A DNA stretch of 64,000 nucleotides from Mycobacterium tilburgii (GTDB lineage: Bacteria > Actinomycetota > Actinomycetes > Mycobacteriales > Mycobacteriaceae). The notes under the pieces were generated by a model, which saw only the letters and a list, made by a program, of their open reading frames with translations, did not search any database and was not told the DNA's origin. Location of the stretch: NCBI RefSeq assembly GCF_902168065.1, contig NZ_LR655697.1, positions 29,326 to 93,325 of the forward strand, in the 5' to 3' direction. This document shows, piece by piece, positions 1 to 10,390 of the stretch. Positions within the stretch are counted from its first letter, which is position 1; each line of letters begins with the position of its first letter. A program made the position numbers and the translations under genes.

Positions 1-33
1 GGTTCAGCACAACAGCGAGGCGGAGGGCGGCGG

Positions 34-663
34 ATGAACACCGAATTCACGCTCACACAAAAACGCGCTGGCGGTTTTCACGCTGATCGCGCTGCTGTTC
101 GGCGCCTACTTCCTGCGCGACTTCTTCGTACTCATCGTCGTGGCTGCTGTCGGGGCGTAATCTGTTCACGACGCTGTTCACCCGGTTCAACCGGCAGCTG
201 GGCACCGGCCTGGCGGCGGCCTGCACCCTGTTGTCGGCGCTGGCGATGGTCATCGTGCAGGTCGGCCTGCTGGGGGTCCTGGCCGTCGTCCAGGTCTCCC
301 GCACGCTGGGCAGCATCTCCGACTGTGTCAAGACCACCGACCCGTATTCTTGGCCTTGCTGGTGCACCGGGAGAGGTTGCGCACGCTGCTCGGGTCAGCT
401 CAATCCGCTCGGGCCCGAAGTCACCAAGCTGTACCTGCGCAAGACGGGCGCCATGGTGCGCGACACCGTGTTCGGCCAGTTCGTCATCGCGTTGTGCCAA
501 GGCGTGGCCGAGGCCGCATCGATCTACATCGCCGGGTTTCACCACGGCTTCTTCATTTTCGCGATTCTGCTGACGACGCTGTCGATCATCCCGCTGGGCG
601 GCGGTATCGTCACGATCCCATTCGGCATCGGAATGATCTTCTACGGCAACATCTTCGGCTGGA
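34..663 (+). pseudogene. AI-2E family transporter (PF01594-type permease), decayed 5' part
   Basis: Hydrophobic segments typical of the AI-2E/UPF0118 permease family appear in three frames. They include LRDFFVLIVVAAVG near 110-160, MVIVQVGLLGVLAVVQVSR near 245-302, and a segment from about 415 ending in FAILLTTLSIIPLGGG (about 558-605). The frame changes near 155 and 330-410 mean no continuous product can be made. After GNIFGW at about 660 the coding sequence stops resembling a permease and becomes an F420-dependent oxidoreductase, so the C-terminus was removed by a deletion. Membrane export or efflux is the family role. The family call is fairly secure; no specific substrate can be given. 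Confidence 0.75.
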
Positions 664-1435
664 ACTGCTGTCCTTCTGCGCGGCGTACACGGAGCGGCTG
701 CGGCTCGGGGTGGCCGTGCTGGTGAAGTCCCAGCACGAGCCGCTGGAGTTGGCTTCCACGGTGACCACGCTCGACCGGATCTGCCACGGCCGGCTCGACG
801 TCGGCGTGGCACCGGGCCGCGGCGGACCCGCGCTGGCCGCCTTCGGTGTCGAAAAGGACACCTACATCTCGTATTTCACCGAGGGCCTGAAGTTGATGAA
901 GGCGGCCTAGTCCGACGATCCGACGGTGGATTTCCACGGCCGGTTCCGCGACGTCGCCGACCTACCGTTCCAGCCCAAATCGATCCAGCGGCCGCACCCG
1001 CCGATCTGGTTCGGCGGCGTAGCCCCCAAGGCGCTGGCCAGGGCGGTACGCCTCGGCGACGCGTACATGGGCGCAGGCGCGTCGAGCACCGAAGCCTTTG
1101 CCACGACGGTCCCCGGCGTCCAGCGTGAACTAGCCGAACAGGGAAAGATTCGGCGCGCTTCCCGATCAGGAAGCGCGTCTACTTGATGATCGACGACGAC
1201 GCGGCTCGTGCTCGCGAGCGGGTGCTCGACGGCCTGCGCCGCCTCTACGGCCAGATGCCCGGCGTCGACACGTTCCCGGTATCCGGCCACCCCCGACAAC
1301 GTCGCCCGTGGGCTGAAAGAGGCGATCAACGCCAGGGCGCAGACGCTGCTGCTGAATCCTCTCGGCCTGGATGTGCCGGAAAATCGTGAGCAAATGGAAC
1401 GCCTTGCCGCAGAGGTGATTCCGCAGCTGAACTGA
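664..1435 (+). pseudogene. LLM-class (luciferase-like, F420-dependent) oxidoreductase, decayed
   Basis: From about 680 the plus strand encodes the typical LLM core: AAYTERLRLGVAVLV, then LASTVTTLDR and GRLDVGVAPGRGG (the usual SxGRxxxGVGxGW region), later PPIWFGGVAPKAL and DTFPVSGTP, ending in AAEVIPQLN with a TGA at 1433-1435. An in-frame TAG at 908-910 and frame changes near 1150-1190 and 1290 disable it. The N-terminal third is missing and is replaced by the permease remnant. The family uses reduced F420 or FMN; the substrate is unknown. Confidence 0.8.
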
Positions 1436-2327
1436 TCAGCGTCCGAGTTTGGCGATCAGCCGCTTCCCCATTTCGGCGATCGCGTCGTCGACTTCGGGCA
1501 CCCAGCCGGCGGAGATGATGAAGGAGTGTTGCCCGCCCTCGACCTCACGCGCCTCGTTGCCGGCGGCCTCGAGGCGCCGGGCGGACTTCGCGTCCTCACC
1601 GGCGAGCACTTCGTCACTGCCCCAGAACACCGCGATCGGCGGCGGGCCAGACAGGTCGGCGGTGATCGGGCTGACCCGCGGGTCCGTCGGCGCTGACGCC
1701 GGTGCCGTCCAACCACGAGGACCGGAAGAACTCCGCAAGCGGACGCGACAACAGCCGGTCCCGGTCGGCGTTGTTGTCGGACAGCGTCAGGTCGACCCAC
1801 GGAGAAATCGACACGATCGCGCCCGGCATCGCGGCTCCGTCGCGCAGCGCGATGGCCAGACCGACCTGGAAGTTGCCGCCGATCGAATGGTCAATGCTGG
1901 CAATGTTTTCCGGACGGTAGCCCTACAGCAGCCAATCATAGGCGTTGCGCACATCTTCGATCTGGGGGGCGGGGGGAACTTGTGTTCGGGCGCCCGCCGG
2001 AAGTTGAGCACCAGGGCCCGGGCGCCCGCCGCCTGCGCAATGTTCGCGGCGGCCCTTACAGTCGGAGTACATCGACGCGACGACGGTGCCGCCCATGTGG
2101 TTGTGCAGCAGCACCCGCTCCGGGGTCACTGTCGGCGGGAATGCACCACAGCGCCTGCACGCCGCCGGCGTTCACTTCCGCGTAGCTGACACCCTCGGGT
2201 TCGGTGGTCGCGACGTGCATCGTCTCGACCACGTAGCGCACCGCGGCCAGGTCGGAGTGGGGGTTGGCGGAGCGGGCACTCAGCGCGCCGAAAAGTCGGC
2301 GAACTCTTTTGCTTGCGTACTGACCAT
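1436..2327 (-). pseudogene. alpha/beta hydrolase (hormone-sensitive lipase/acetyl-esterase type), decayed
   Basis: Read from an ATG at 2327, the remnant encodes VSTQAKEFADF, then after a frameshift LAAVRYVVETMHVATTEPEG, HNHMGGT (oxyanion-hole HG-type motif), RRAPEHKFP, YRPENIASIDHSIGGN, DLSGPPPIAVFWGSDEVL and GGQHSFIISAGWVPEVDDA. This is the order of a Lip-type esterase of about 310 aa. At least four frameshifts are visible, near 2290, 2110, 1970 and 1700-1780. The nucleophile elbow also reads DHSIGG where GHSIGG or GDSAGG is expected. The intergenic palindrome at 2366-2378 lies where its operator would be. Confidence 0.8.
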
Positions 2328-2365
2328 GGGGAGCACCTTTCGCGAGGTCATTGGATAGACGTCGT

Positions 2366-2378
2366 TATCGTAACGATA
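2366..2378. promoter_or_regulatory. 13-bp operator-like palindrome
   Basis: TATCGTAACGATA is a palindrome around one central base, and a further TTATC half-site follows at 2381-2385. It lies 39 bp upstream of the start of the decayed hydrolase, in an AT-richer patch. The shape is typical of a TetR-family operator; which regulator bound it is unknown. Confidence 0.45.
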
Positions 2379-2440
2379 CGTTATCTATGTGAGTAGCAGA
2401 GTCAAGCACGGTGAACCCATCTAGTGTGACGACACTAACC

Positions 2441-2470
2441 CGGCCCCCGCGCAGATGTGCGCGGGGGCCG
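2441..2470 (-). terminator. hairpin terminator after rplO
   Basis: CGGCCCCCGCGCA at 2441-2453 and its exact reverse complement at 2458-2470 form a perfect 13-bp stem with a 4-nt loop. It begins 20 nt downstream of the rplO stop. A second small hairpin (TAGTGT/ACACTA, 2422-2437) follows. There is no U-run, as is common for mycobacterial terminators. It closes the spc operon. Confidence 0.7.
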
Positions 2471-2489
2471 TTGCGAAATCCGAAAGGTG

Positions 2490-2933
2490 TTAGGAAACTT
2501 CGGTTGCCGAGCCGCCGGCGGCGGTAATCTTCTCGCGGGCGCTGCCGCTGAAATTGTGCGCAGACACCTCGACCTTGACGGTCAGGTCGCCGTCCCCCAG
2601 AACCTTCACCAACGAGTTCTTGCGAACCGCACCCTTGGCCACCAGCTCCGCGATGCCGATGGCACCGCCCTCGGGGAACAGCCGGTTGATGTCACCGACG
2701 TTGACGATCTCGTACTGGGTGCGGAACCGGTTACGGAACCCCTTGAGCTTGGGCAGCCGCATGTGGATCGGCATCTGACCACCCTCGAAGGTGGTCGGCA
2801 CGTTCTTGCGCGCCTTGGTGCCCTTGGTACCACGGCCTGCGGTCTTCCCCTTGGATCCCTCACCGCGACCGACACGGGTGCGCGCCGTCTTCGACCCGGG
2901 GGCGGGCTTGAGGTCGTGCAGCTTGATGGTCAT
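2490..2933 (-). CDS. rplO: 50S ribosomal protein L15
   Basis: A 147-aa L15 of normal mycobacterial length. The basic Gly-rich N-terminus ([19 protein letters not shown]) and the [18 protein letters not shown] segment are diagnostic. L15 is an early-to-mid assembly protein of the large subunit that contacts 23S rRNA. Its ATG overlaps the rpmD stop in an ATGA, so the two are translationally coupled. It is the last gene of the operon and is followed directly by a strong hairpin. No damage is seen. Confidence 0.98.
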   Translation of the reverse strand: MTIKLHDLKPAPGSKTARTRVGRGEGSKGKTAGRGTKGTKARKNVPTTFEGGQMPIHMRLPKLKGFRNRFRTQYEIVNVGDINRLFPEGGAIGIAELVAKGAVRKNSLVKVLGDGDLTVKVEVSAHNFSGSAREKITAAGGSATEVS

Positions 2934-3127
2934 TGTGTCTTCCCTTCAGGCGCCGACTCCACCTCGACGAGGTGGCGCACCACGGCGATCAGCCCGCGGG
3001 TCTGCGGGTTGTCCTCGAGAACCACCGAATGGCGAATCCGTCGCAGGCCCAGAGTCCGCAGGCTCTCTCGCTGTTTCCAGCGCGCACCGATGGTGCTGCG
3101 CACCTGGGTGATTTTCAACTGGCTCAT
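2930..3127 (-). CDS. rpmD: 50S ribosomal protein L30
   Basis: A 65-aa L30. The N-terminal [12 protein letters not shown] and the conserved [20 protein letters not shown] segment identify the family. It overlaps rplO by 4 nt at its 3' end and rpsE by 4 nt at its 5' end (ATGA at both junctions), so rpsE-rpmD-rplO form a tightly coupled translation unit. It appears intact. Confidence 0.97.
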   Translation of the reverse strand: MSQLKITQVRSTIGARWKQRESLRTLGLRRIRHSVVLEDNPQTRGLIAVVRHLVEVESAPEGKTQ

Positions 3128-3801
3128 TGCTGTGCCGTTCCCTCGCGCGCGGCGGTCGTAGCCAGCGCTTCACTTTCACGTCGTGCCTTGAGCATCCCGG
3201 CGGGGGCGACATCCTCGATCGGCAGACCGCGGCGTGCGGCCACCTCCTCCGGGCGCTGCAGCAGCTTGAGCGCGGCCACCGTCGCGTGCACCACGTTGAT
3301 CGCGTTGTCGCTTCCCAGCGACTTGGCCAGGATGTCGTGCACCCCAGCGCATTCCAGCACGGCGCGGGCCGCACCGCCGGCGATCACACCGGTACCGGGG
3401 CTGGCCGGACGGAGCAGCACCTCCCCGGCGGCCGCCTCACCCTGCACCGGGTGCGTGATCGTGCCGCCGATCAGCGGGACCCGGAATAAGCCCTTGCGCG
3501 CCTCTTCCACCCCCTTGGCGATCGCGGCCGGAACTTCCTTGGCCTTGCCGTAGCCGACGCCGACCATGCCGACTCCATCACCCACGATGACCAGAGCGGT
3601 GAAGCTGAATCGCCGACCACCCTTGACCACCTTGGAAACCCGGTTAATGGCAACGACCCGCTCGAGATAGTTGCTCTTGTCGCAGTCGCGGTCCCTATCA
3701 CGACCACCACGGCCGCCGTCGCGGCGGCCCCGTCCGTCACGGGAGTCGCGGGAATCGCGGCCGTCCGGGGCGCCTTGCCCCCCAGCGGACTGCTCCGCCA
3801 T
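3124..3801 (-). CDS. rpsE: 30S ribosomal protein S5
   Basis: A 225-aa S5. A charged, low-complexity N-terminal extension rich in R, D and G (about residues 10-45), typical of mycobacterial S5, precedes the S5 N-domain ([19 protein letters not shown]) and the C-domain ([17 protein letters not shown]). S5 sits at the mRNA entry and fidelity region of the 30S subunit. It overlaps rpmD by 4 nt and lies 22 nt downstream of rplR. It is intact. Confidence 0.98.
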   Translation of the reverse strand: MAEQSAGGQGAPDGRDSRDSRDGRGRRDGGRGGRDRDRDCDKSNYLERVVAINRVSKVVKGGRRFSFTALVIVGDGVGMVGVGYGKAKEVPAAIAKGVEEARKGLFRVPLIGGTITHPVQGEAAAGEVLLRPASPGTGVIAGGAARAVLECAGVHDILAKSLGSDNAINVVHATVAALKLLQRPEEVAARRGLPIEDVAPAGMLKARRESEALATTAAREGTAQQ

Positions 3802-3823
3802 TACGCGATCCTTCCAGTTGTCA

Positions 3824-4228
3824 TCAGAATTTCAATCCGTTCTCGCGGGCGGCGTCAGCCAGGGCCGCGATCCGTCCGCCGTAGGTGTATCCGCCACGGT
3901 CGAACACCACGCTGTCGATGCCGGCCGCCTTGGCGCGCTCGGCAATCAACTGGCCGACCCGCACACTGCGGGATTTCTTGTCCCCGTCCAGCCCACGCAC
4001 GTCGGCCTCGATCGACGAGGCGGCGGCCAGCGTGGTGCCGTTCTCGTCGTTGACCAGTTGCACGTGGATGTGCCGCGCGGAGCGGTTCACCACCAGCCGC
4101 GGGCGCTGCGGGGTGCCCGAGATCTTCTTGCGTAGGCGGGCGTGCCGACGCAGCCGGGAAACCCGGCGAATTGCAGATACGCTCTGCCCCACCGGCTTCC
4201 GCTTGACGGTAGCTTGCTTTTGCGCCAT
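3824..4228 (-). CDS. rplR: 50S ribosomal protein L18
   Basis: A 134-aa L18, the 5S rRNA-binding protein of the central protuberance, working with L5. Recognised by [19 protein letters not shown], the [13 protein letters not shown] strand and the C-terminal [19 protein letters not shown] signature. It begins 2 nt after the rplF stop codon. Full length. Confidence 0.98.
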   Translation of the reverse strand: MAQKQATVKRKPVGQSVSAIRRVSRLRRHARLRKKISGTPQRPRLVVNRSARHIHVQLVNDENGTTLAAASSIEADVRGLDGDKKSRSVRVGQLIAERAKAAGIDSVVFDRGGYTYGGRIAALADAARENGLKF

Positions 4229-4230
4229 GA

Positions 4231-4770
4231 CTACTTACCTGTCTTTCCGACCTTGCGGCGGACCTGCTCACCCTCGTAGCGCACGCCCTTCCCCTTGTAC
4301 GGGTCCGGGCGGCGCAGGCGGCGGATGTTCGCCGAAATCTGGCCGACCTTTTGCTTGTCGATTCCGGTGACACTGAACTTCGTCGGCGACTCGACGGCGA
4401 AGGTGATGCCGTCCGGGGCTTCGATCACCACGGGGTGGTTGTAGCCGAGCGCGAACTCGAGGTTGGAGCCCTTGAGCTGCACCCGGTAACCGACGCCGAA
4501 GATCTCCATCTTGGTGGAGTAACCTTGCGTGACGCCGGTGACCAGGTTGGAGACCAGAGTGCGCGACAGCCCGTGCAGCGACCGGCTTTCCCGCTCGTCA
4601 TTCGGACGGTTGACCACGATGGCGCCGTCTGCACTGCGCTCCACCGTGATGGGCTCGGCCACGGTCAGGTCGAGGGTGCCCTTGGGACCCTTAGCCGAGA
4701 CCCTCTGACCGTCGATCGTGACGTCGACTCCTGCGGGAACCGGAATCGGCTTCTTACCAATGCGCGACAT
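4231..4770 (-). CDS. rplF: 50S ribosomal protein L6
   Basis: A 179-aa L6 starting [15 protein letters not shown]. Two L6 repeats are visible, with the conserved [14 protein letters not shown] signature at about residues 154-167 and a basic C-terminus. L6 lies near the sarcin-ricin loop and elongation-factor binding site. It sits between rpsH (23-nt gap) and rplR (2-nt gap). Intact. Confidence 0.98.
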   Translation of the reverse strand: MSRIGKKPIPVPAGVDVTIDGQRVSAKGPKGTLDLTVAEPITVERSADGAIVVNRPNDERESRSLHGLSRTLVSNLVTGVTQGYSTKMEIFGVGYRVQLKGSNLEFALGYNHPVVIEAPDGITFAVESPTKFSVTGIDKQKVGQISANIRRLRRPDPYKGKGVRYEGEQVRRKVGKTGK

Positions 4771-4793
4771 AGTCTTTCGTTACCTCTCCCCGC

Positions 4794-5192
4794 CTACCAC
4801 ACGTACGCGAGGACTTCGCCGCCCACGCCATGTCTGGCTGCCTGACGGTCGGTGAGCAGGCCCGAGGAGGTCGAGATGATCGCCACGCCCAGACCACCGA
4901 GCACTCGCGGCAGATTGGTAGATTTCGCGTACACGCGCAGACCGGGCTTGGACACCCGGCGCAGGCCGGCGATGCTGCGCTCCCGGCCGGGGCCGTACTT
5001 GAGCTGAACCACCAGCGACTTGCCGACCCTAGCGTCTTTGGTCCGGAAATCGCTGATGTAGCCCTCGCCCTTGAGGATCTGCGCGATGTTGGCCTTCAGC
5101 TTGGAGTGCGGCAACGTCACCTCGTCGTGGTATGCCGAATTGGCGTTGCGCAGACGTGTCAAGAAGTCTGCGATCGGGTCCGTCATCGTCAT
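4794..5192 (-). CDS. rpsH: 30S ribosomal protein S8
   Basis: A 132-aa S8 starting [18 protein letters not shown]. An in-frame ATG three codons upstream (5201) is possible, but the family start at 5192 is preferred. The C-terminal [12 protein letters not shown] and GGEVLAYVW residues are the S8 signature. S8 binds the central domain of 16S rRNA; in other bacteria it represses its own operon, but no such site was tested here. A 138-nt gap separates it from rpsN. Confidence 0.97.
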   Translation of the reverse strand: MTMTDPIADFLTRLRNANSAYHDEVTLPHSKLKANIAQILKGEGYISDFRTKDARVGKSLVVQLKYGPGRERSIAGLRRVSKPGLRVYAKSTNLPRVLGGLGVAIISTSSGLLTDRQAARHGVGGEVLAYVW

Positions 5193-5330
5193 CGAGCGCA
5201 ACTCCTCTTCATCGCTGCGCTCTGCATCGTCGTTGTCGCAGTCATGACAGTGTCTGTCACCTTCCTCGCGGTGGTTCCCGGTCCGGGTCTGTCGCGCACC
5301 TGTTCTGGGTTGGTCCTGGGATCTCGGCTG

Positions 5331-5516
5331 TTACCAGCTGCTCTTCTGCACGCCCGGCAGCTCGCCGGCGTGCGCCATCTCGCGCAGGCAGATCCGGCAC
5401 AGGCCGAACTTGCGGAAGACCGCACGCGGGCGGCCGCACTTGTTGCAGCGCGTGTAGCCGCGCACCGCGAACTTCGGCTTGCGCGCGGCCTTGTTGACCA
5501 ATGCCTTCTTGGCCAT
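5331..5516 (-). CDS. rpsN: 30S ribosomal protein S14, type Z (zinc form)
   Basis: A 61-aa short S14 with two CxxC knuckles, CNKC (residues 24-27) and CRIC (residues 40-43). This is the zinc-binding type Z (C+) form normally encoded in the actinobacterial spc operon. The longer zinc-free paralogue that many mycobacteria use under zinc limitation would lie elsewhere. The gene starts 2 nt after the rplE stop. Confidence 0.97.
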
Positions 5517-5518
5517 GC

Positions 5519-6082
5519 TCAGTTCTCCTTGAGCGGAAAGCCGAGGGCCCGTAACAGCGCTCGTCCTTCGTCGTCAGTCGTCGCCGAGGTGACGACATTG
5601 ATGTCCATGCCACGAACTCGGTCGATCTTGTCCACGTCGATCTCGTGGAACACCGACTGCTCGGACAGGCCGAAGGTGTAGTTGCCGACACCGTCGAACT
5701 GCTTGGGCGAGAGCCCGCGGAAGTCACGGATACGCGGCAGCGCGATCGACGTCAGCCGGTCGAGGAACTCCCACATGCGGTCTCCCCGCAGGGTCACCCG
5801 CGCGCCGATCGGCATGCCCTCACGCAGCTTGAACTGTGCAATGGACTTGCGCGCCCTGCGGACTTCGGGCCGCTGCCCGGTGATCAGCGCCAGGTCGTTG
5901 ACGGCGCCGTTGATCAACTTGGCGTCGCGAGCCGCGTCGCCAACGCCCATGTGGACGACGACCTTGGCCACCGTCGGGATCTGCATGACGTTGCGGTAGC
6001 CGAACTCCTTGAGCAACGCATCGCGAATCTCGTTGCGGTAGCGCTCTTTCAGGCGCGGCTGCACTTTCTCTGCTGTGGTCAT
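5519..6082 (-). CDS. rplE: 50S ribosomal protein L5
   Basis: A 187-aa L5 starting [19 protein letters not shown]. The open frame extends 76 codons further upstream across rplX, but the start at 6082 matches the family and lies 4 nt after rplX. The [20 protein letters not shown] and MDINVVTSA segments are diagnostic. L5 anchors 5S rRNA and contacts P-site tRNA. Intact. Confidence 0.97.
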
Positions 6083-6086
6083 AGCC

Positions 6087-6404
6087 TCAGATGTCCTTGC
6101 CGTTGCGCTTGGAGATACGGACGCGCTTACCGGTTTCCTCGTCGACCCGGTATCCGACGCGGGTCGGCTTGCCGTCGGAGTCGACCACCATGACGTTGGA
6201 GGCGTCGATCGGCGCTTCCTGCGTGACGATTCCGCCGGACCGCGCTCCGCGCTGGTTGGTCGAAATGGCGGTGTGCTTCTTGATCGCGTTGACGCCCTCG
6301 ACCAGCACACGGTTGTGGCCGGGGTAGACCTTCAGCACCTTGCCTTTGGCGCCCTTGTCCTTGCCCGCAATCACCAGGACGGTGTCGTCCTTTTTGACCT
6401 TCAT
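6087..6404 (-). CDS. rplX: 50S ribosomal protein L24
   Basis: A 105-aa L24 starting [20 protein letters not shown], the KOW motif that initiates 50S assembly. The segment [17 protein letters not shown] also matches the family. It starts immediately after the rplN stop, with no spacer. Full length and undamaged. Confidence 0.98.
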   Translation of the reverse strand: MKVKKDDTVLVIAGKDKGAKGKVLKVYPGHNRVLVEGVNAIKKHTAISTNQRGARSGGIVTQEAPIDASNVMVVDSDGKPTRVGYRVDEETGKRVRISKRNGKDI

Positions 6405-6773
6405 TTACAAAACCTCCGGAGCCAGCGAGATGATCTTCATGAATCGCTTCTCACGCAGTTCACGCCCGACCGGCCCGAAGATGCGCGTCCCGCGCGGGTC
6501 GTTGTCGGGCTTGATGATCACCGCGGCGTTCTCGTCGAATTTGATGTAGCTGCCGTCGGGACGCCGGCGCTCTTTAACGGTGCGCACCACGACGGCCTTG
6601 ACGACGTCGCCCCGCTTGACATTGCCGCCGGGGATGGCGTCTTTCACGGTGGCGACGATGACATCACCGATGCCGGCGTAGCGTCGCGACGAACCACCGA
6701 GCACCCGGATGCACAAGATCTCCTTGGCGCCGGTGTTGTCGGCGACCTTCAGCCGCGATTCCTGCTGAATCAC
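6405..6773 (-). CDS. rplN: 50S ribosomal protein L14
   Basis: A 122-aa L14 starting at GTG 6773 (read as [20 protein letters not shown]). An ATG 20 codons upstream exists, but the family start is the GTG. The signature [20 protein letters not shown] is present. L14 bridges to 16S rRNA and is the first gene of this operon copy. It is separated from the S10 operon by about 5 kb of decayed genes, so it must have its own promoter in the 6774-7013 gap. Confidence 0.97.
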
Positions 6774-7013
6774 TCGATCTCCTGACTGAAGTTCACGTGT
6801 GCACGGCAGGAAACGCCTCTGCGAGGCCCCCACAAACGAGGCCCACCAACCTGACGTGCGCGGTCTTTGTCACCGAAGGGCACGCGGGGCCTGTGACGCT
6901 TGCACGCACCGGCCGAGGTCTGCCCAAGGCAGACTCTAGAGTCTAGGTGACGAGCTACTCAGCGCCAAATTCCCGGTCCGACCTCATTAGCCCAGTGCGC
7001 GGGGCAGCCTTCC
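6774..7013 (-). promoter_or_regulatory. spc operon leader with 14-bp palindrome
   Basis: This 240-bp gene-free stretch separates rplN from the decayed DUF222 gene and should carry the spc promoter. The only clear motif is the perfect palindrome AGACTCTAGAGTCT at 6931-6944. On the minus strand TAGACT or TAGAGT within it could serve as a -10 element, but no convincing -35 is seen. The rest is GC-rich with no gene. Confidence 0.4.
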
Positions 7014-8343
7014 CTAGGAGGGTGGCGACTCCGCGTCGGTCTCGGGTGGGGCGGCGGGACCGGTGCGCGCGGCACGGGTGACCAGTCGGGCCGCCCAATT
7101 CTGTCGGCGTTCTGCGGCGACGCGGGTGCTGCGGTCTTGGGCCCGGGTGCGCCGTCGGCGGGGCATCATCGCGGTGCGCTCGCCGCAGTAGTCCTGCGGG
7201 GGCTTGGCCTCGGGGCAGCAAGGCCCCCGGTGGCCCGGCACAGGCTGGGAAACAGCAGGGCGCTGCCCGGCGTGGTCACGTAGGTGCGGCCCGGCCGGGG
7301 AGGTCAAAATCAGCGTGCCGTCGGGCAGTTGCTTCTCGGTCCAGCCCCAGAACGTTTTCACCAAATGGCACATAGCTGGGCTCAGGTGGCACGTCGGCGG
7401 GGTGGATCAGCGGCACGTGTTTGGCCTCGGCGACCAGCTCGGGCGGAATCAACCCCTCCGCACCGAGCTGGCAACTCGGCGCGCTGCCACGGCCGGCCAC
7501 GGTGGCCTGCTCGGCGATGACATGATGACCACGGGAGGCGCCTGGCGCCGGCCCCGCCGGCCGCGCAATCGACGCGCCCGCATACGACATCCCAGCCGAT
7601 CCGCCCCGACCGCAAACGCGCCCAATGCATCTGCGCGGCACTGCTCGCGGGTGCGCGGATCCTGGGCACAAACGGTGGCTGCCACCGCGTCCAGCCGCGC
7701 ATCCAGGGCCGCAACGTCCGGGCTGAGCAGTACTCCTTCGAGGCGGGCCAACCCCGTCGCCCATCATCGATCCAACCTCCCGGCCTGCCGCGCCGTCACG
7801 GCGCCTACGCACCGCATCGGCATCGGCGCGGGCCACCGCCTTGTCGACCTGCGCGGCCAGCCGGGCCGGGGTCAGGGGAAGCCAGCACGCCACCGACACC
7901 GCCAACTGCGCATCCACGGCGGCCAACACGTCGACATCGGTGAGCAGATCGGTGCGATACACCAGCGTCTGCACCATCCGAAAATCGAGGTCGCCGCTGG
8001 CGAACACCTCCGCGACGCGAGGCAGCCACTCGCGCAATACCCGGGCATACTGCATCCGGCTGGCCGCCAATCCCTGACTGATCCGCAGCTCCGCGGCCAC
8101 CTCGGCGGACACCGCCGCCTCGGTGTCTACCGCCCACTCCTCGGACTCCGCACACCGCGACAACCGATAGGCGAACAATGCCCCGATCGCCGCCAACTGT
8201 CCGGCGGCCGCCCGGTTCTCGGCGCGCGACAAGCACGAGACCTGCTCGAGCAGCGTGCCCGATTCCGGCGTCGCCTTCGGATGGCGCCGCTCAAAAAGCT
8301 CGTCGAACCCGGCGATCACCTCCGCCGGTAGCTTATCGAACAT
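7014..8343 (-). pseudogene. 13E12 repeat-family protein (DUF222 plus HNH endonuclease), decayed
   Basis: An ATG at 8343 opens a good DUF222 domain (MFDKLPAEVIAGFDELFER, then VQTLVYRTDLLTDVDVLAAVD and LTPARLAAQVDKAVARADADAVRRRR). The frame then breaks near 7790. DUF222 continues in another frame (RLEGVLLSPDVAALDARLDA, 7690-7750), and the end is a third frame with HLVKTFWGWTEKQLPDGTL, the segment that follows the HNH motif. The HNH histidine/asparagine core itself cannot be found. This family is repeated in mycobacterial genomes and is linked to mobile DNA. Its place between two ribosomal operons suggests an insertion that later decayed. Confidence 0.8.
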
Positions 8344-9576
8344 GTGTTCGAAACGTCACCCCGGTGCCGACGCTTTCCAGTCCGATCGTCGGGCCTGTGG
8401 ATAACCCCCGGCGCCCGCCTCCGGAAATCAGTCGCCCTACCGCACCCAGGGCGATGATGTACAGGCTCATGGCCACCACCAGCCCGATCAGCACCCATTG
8501 CACCACCGCCTGGTCGATCCAGGATCCCGGTGGTGGCGAGCCGAGCAGGATCCCGCGCAGCGGGACGATGGCGAACAGCATCGCGGCATACCAGGTACCG
8601 AACGGCGGCACGAATTTCCTCTTGCCCCGCACCATCGGGATGGTGACCGACAGCGCCAAGGTGGGCAGGGTGAACAGCACAACGCAGAGGGCCAGGTCGA
8701 ACACCAGCGGACCCTTGGCCCGCTTCATGGTGATGACCAAAGCGGCGTCGGCTAGTCTGCCCGAGTTTCACGCGGCTCGTCTCATCCACACGCTCGACTT
8801 CGACGTCCCAGCCGTCCAGTCCGCCGGTGACCTCGACCCGGGCCGGCACCTTCTAGCGGCGATCGCCGGCACCGATCAGCATGCCGGCCGAGATCTTTTC
8901 GGCCGTATTAGGTGTAGAAGGGCCAATTGGCCGGATCGCCGTGGGCCTCGATGGCGGTGTCCAACTGCGCCGGGCCTTCCCCGCCGGGAACCGGAGATGT
9001 ACAGGCGAACCGCGACGTCGGTATTGAGTACGTTGAATCGCTTGTCGTACAACGAATCCGGGGGATAAACCAGGACATCGACCTTGAGCTATGCGCGGTT
9101 GTCTTGAGGTCGTCGGGTAGCAACTGCACGATCGTGTCGTTGCCGCCGCCCTGGCTCAGATCCAGTGGCGGCAGCGGCTCCTCGGATCGCTGCAGGTAGT
9201 GGACGCCGAACAGACGAGATATTGCAGGTCGCCGAGATCGTTGTCCGGGTACATTCGCACGGCCGCGCCGGTGGTCAGCACACCGGAAATTCTTGTCGTA
9301 CAACTAATCATTGTGATAGACAAGCACATTCACCGTAAGTCGATTGATCACAGTCTTGAACTCGCTGAGGCTCACCTGCACCACACTGTCCTCGGCCTCG
9401 ACCTTGCTGAAGTCCACCGCGGGCAGCGGGGGCGCCGACTTCGCCAACAGGTGTACTGCGATCAGGGACATCACGTAGACGCTCAGGATGGCCACCACGA
9501 TCCCGAACGCGATCGCCATTTGCCGTGCCAGCGATTCTGGCGGCGACGGCGGTAGCGGCGGAGCTTGTACAGTCAA
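8333..9576 (-). pseudogene. DUF4436 membrane protein (Rv0713-like), decayed
   Basis: The N-terminal part (9576 downward: ESLARQMAIAFGIVVAILSV transmembrane helix, then VDFSKVEAEDSVVQVSLSEF) and the C-terminal part (about 8740-8333: MKRAKGPLVFDLALCVVLFT, WVLIGLVVAMSLYIIALGAV) are clear. The middle, about 8750-9300, is scattered over several frames. In M. tuberculosis a gene of this kind (Rv0713) lies between atsA and rplN, which matches this position. Function unknown. Its last codons overlap the start of the DUF222 remnant. Confidence 0.7.
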
Positions 9577-9660
9577 CGGCCATCACCACCACAAGTTGGA
9601 CGAACAGTTTGCTGCCTGCTGCTTAGGGCACGGGCAGATGCTAGCAGCCACGCCGGGGTT

Positions 9661-10390
9661 TCAAGGGATTACGACCGCGAATTGCTGCATTGCTATGGAT
9701 TTCGCCGGACCGAACCCCACTGCGCCCGCGGGTCCCTCGATGTGAATAGCCACCAGGTAGGTCTGGGCGTTTGTCCAGATGTGGGTGATGCGGTCGGCAA
9801 AGGTCACGCGGGCGGGTCGTCCGATGGTGCCGCTGATAAACTGGCTGCTGTAGCCACAGAACTGTGTCGCGGTGACGGTGTCCTGCACATCCGGCTTGGC
9901 AGTGCGCAGCGGCACCGTACCGCAGGAATGCCCCGCCCGGTTCGAGGCCGGTCAGAACTGATGGTCACCTGTAGCGACAAACCGTCGGGGTCGGTTGCGG
10001 TCAACGCCACGGTGCCGGGAGCCGAATTCCAGCCATCGGGTATCGGCACGGTCAGCTTGGGGGCCACCGGATCCGACACCGCAGCGGGGGTCATCCGGCC
10101 GTTCCCATTAGGCGGCGGGAAGCACACCAGGGCGTTCGGTGGGATGTGGGCGGGGAGGGTGGTCTCGATGCCGGGTACCGGCTCGGTCGGGTCAAAGCGG
10201 CGCGGTGCACCCGATGTGGTCGTCGCGTTCGCCGTCGAAGACGTCGTGCAGGCGCGAACGGCTTTGCCATCCATGGACTTTCCGCATACCACCGCAACGC
10301 ATGTCAGGACGCAGATGGTCCCCGCCGCGTCCGTCGCGGCGGACCTGGCTCGCCTTGCGCGCTCAGTCGCGCGAAAAGGCAAGTGCAAGT
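9661..10390 (-). pseudogene. LpqN/LpqT-like secreted lipoprotein, decayed
   Basis: A hydrophobic segment ending VLTCVAVVCGKSMDGKAV (about 10330-10280) resembles a lipobox followed by a low-complexity S/T linker. After it come VAPKLTVPIPDGWNSAPGTV and, in another frame, FCGYSSQFISGTIGRPARV and a C-terminal FGPAKSIAMQQFAVVIP. This is the arrangement of the LpqN/LpqT family of mycobacterial lipoproteins. A frameshift near 9920-9960 breaks it. Its N-terminus is read in the same frame as the preceding arylsulfatase remnant with no stop between, so the junction near 10390 is probably a deletion scar. Confidence 0.55.

Noticed and set aside
3724..4373. Many long opposite-strand and alternative-frame ORFs over the ribosomal and other intact genes
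   Set aside because: They are shadows expected in GC-rich DNA; they show no domain logic and the opposite frames encode clear proteins.
5519..6310. 263-aa rplE
   Set aside because: The upstream 76 codons overlap rplX; L5 proteins start at the ATG at 6082.
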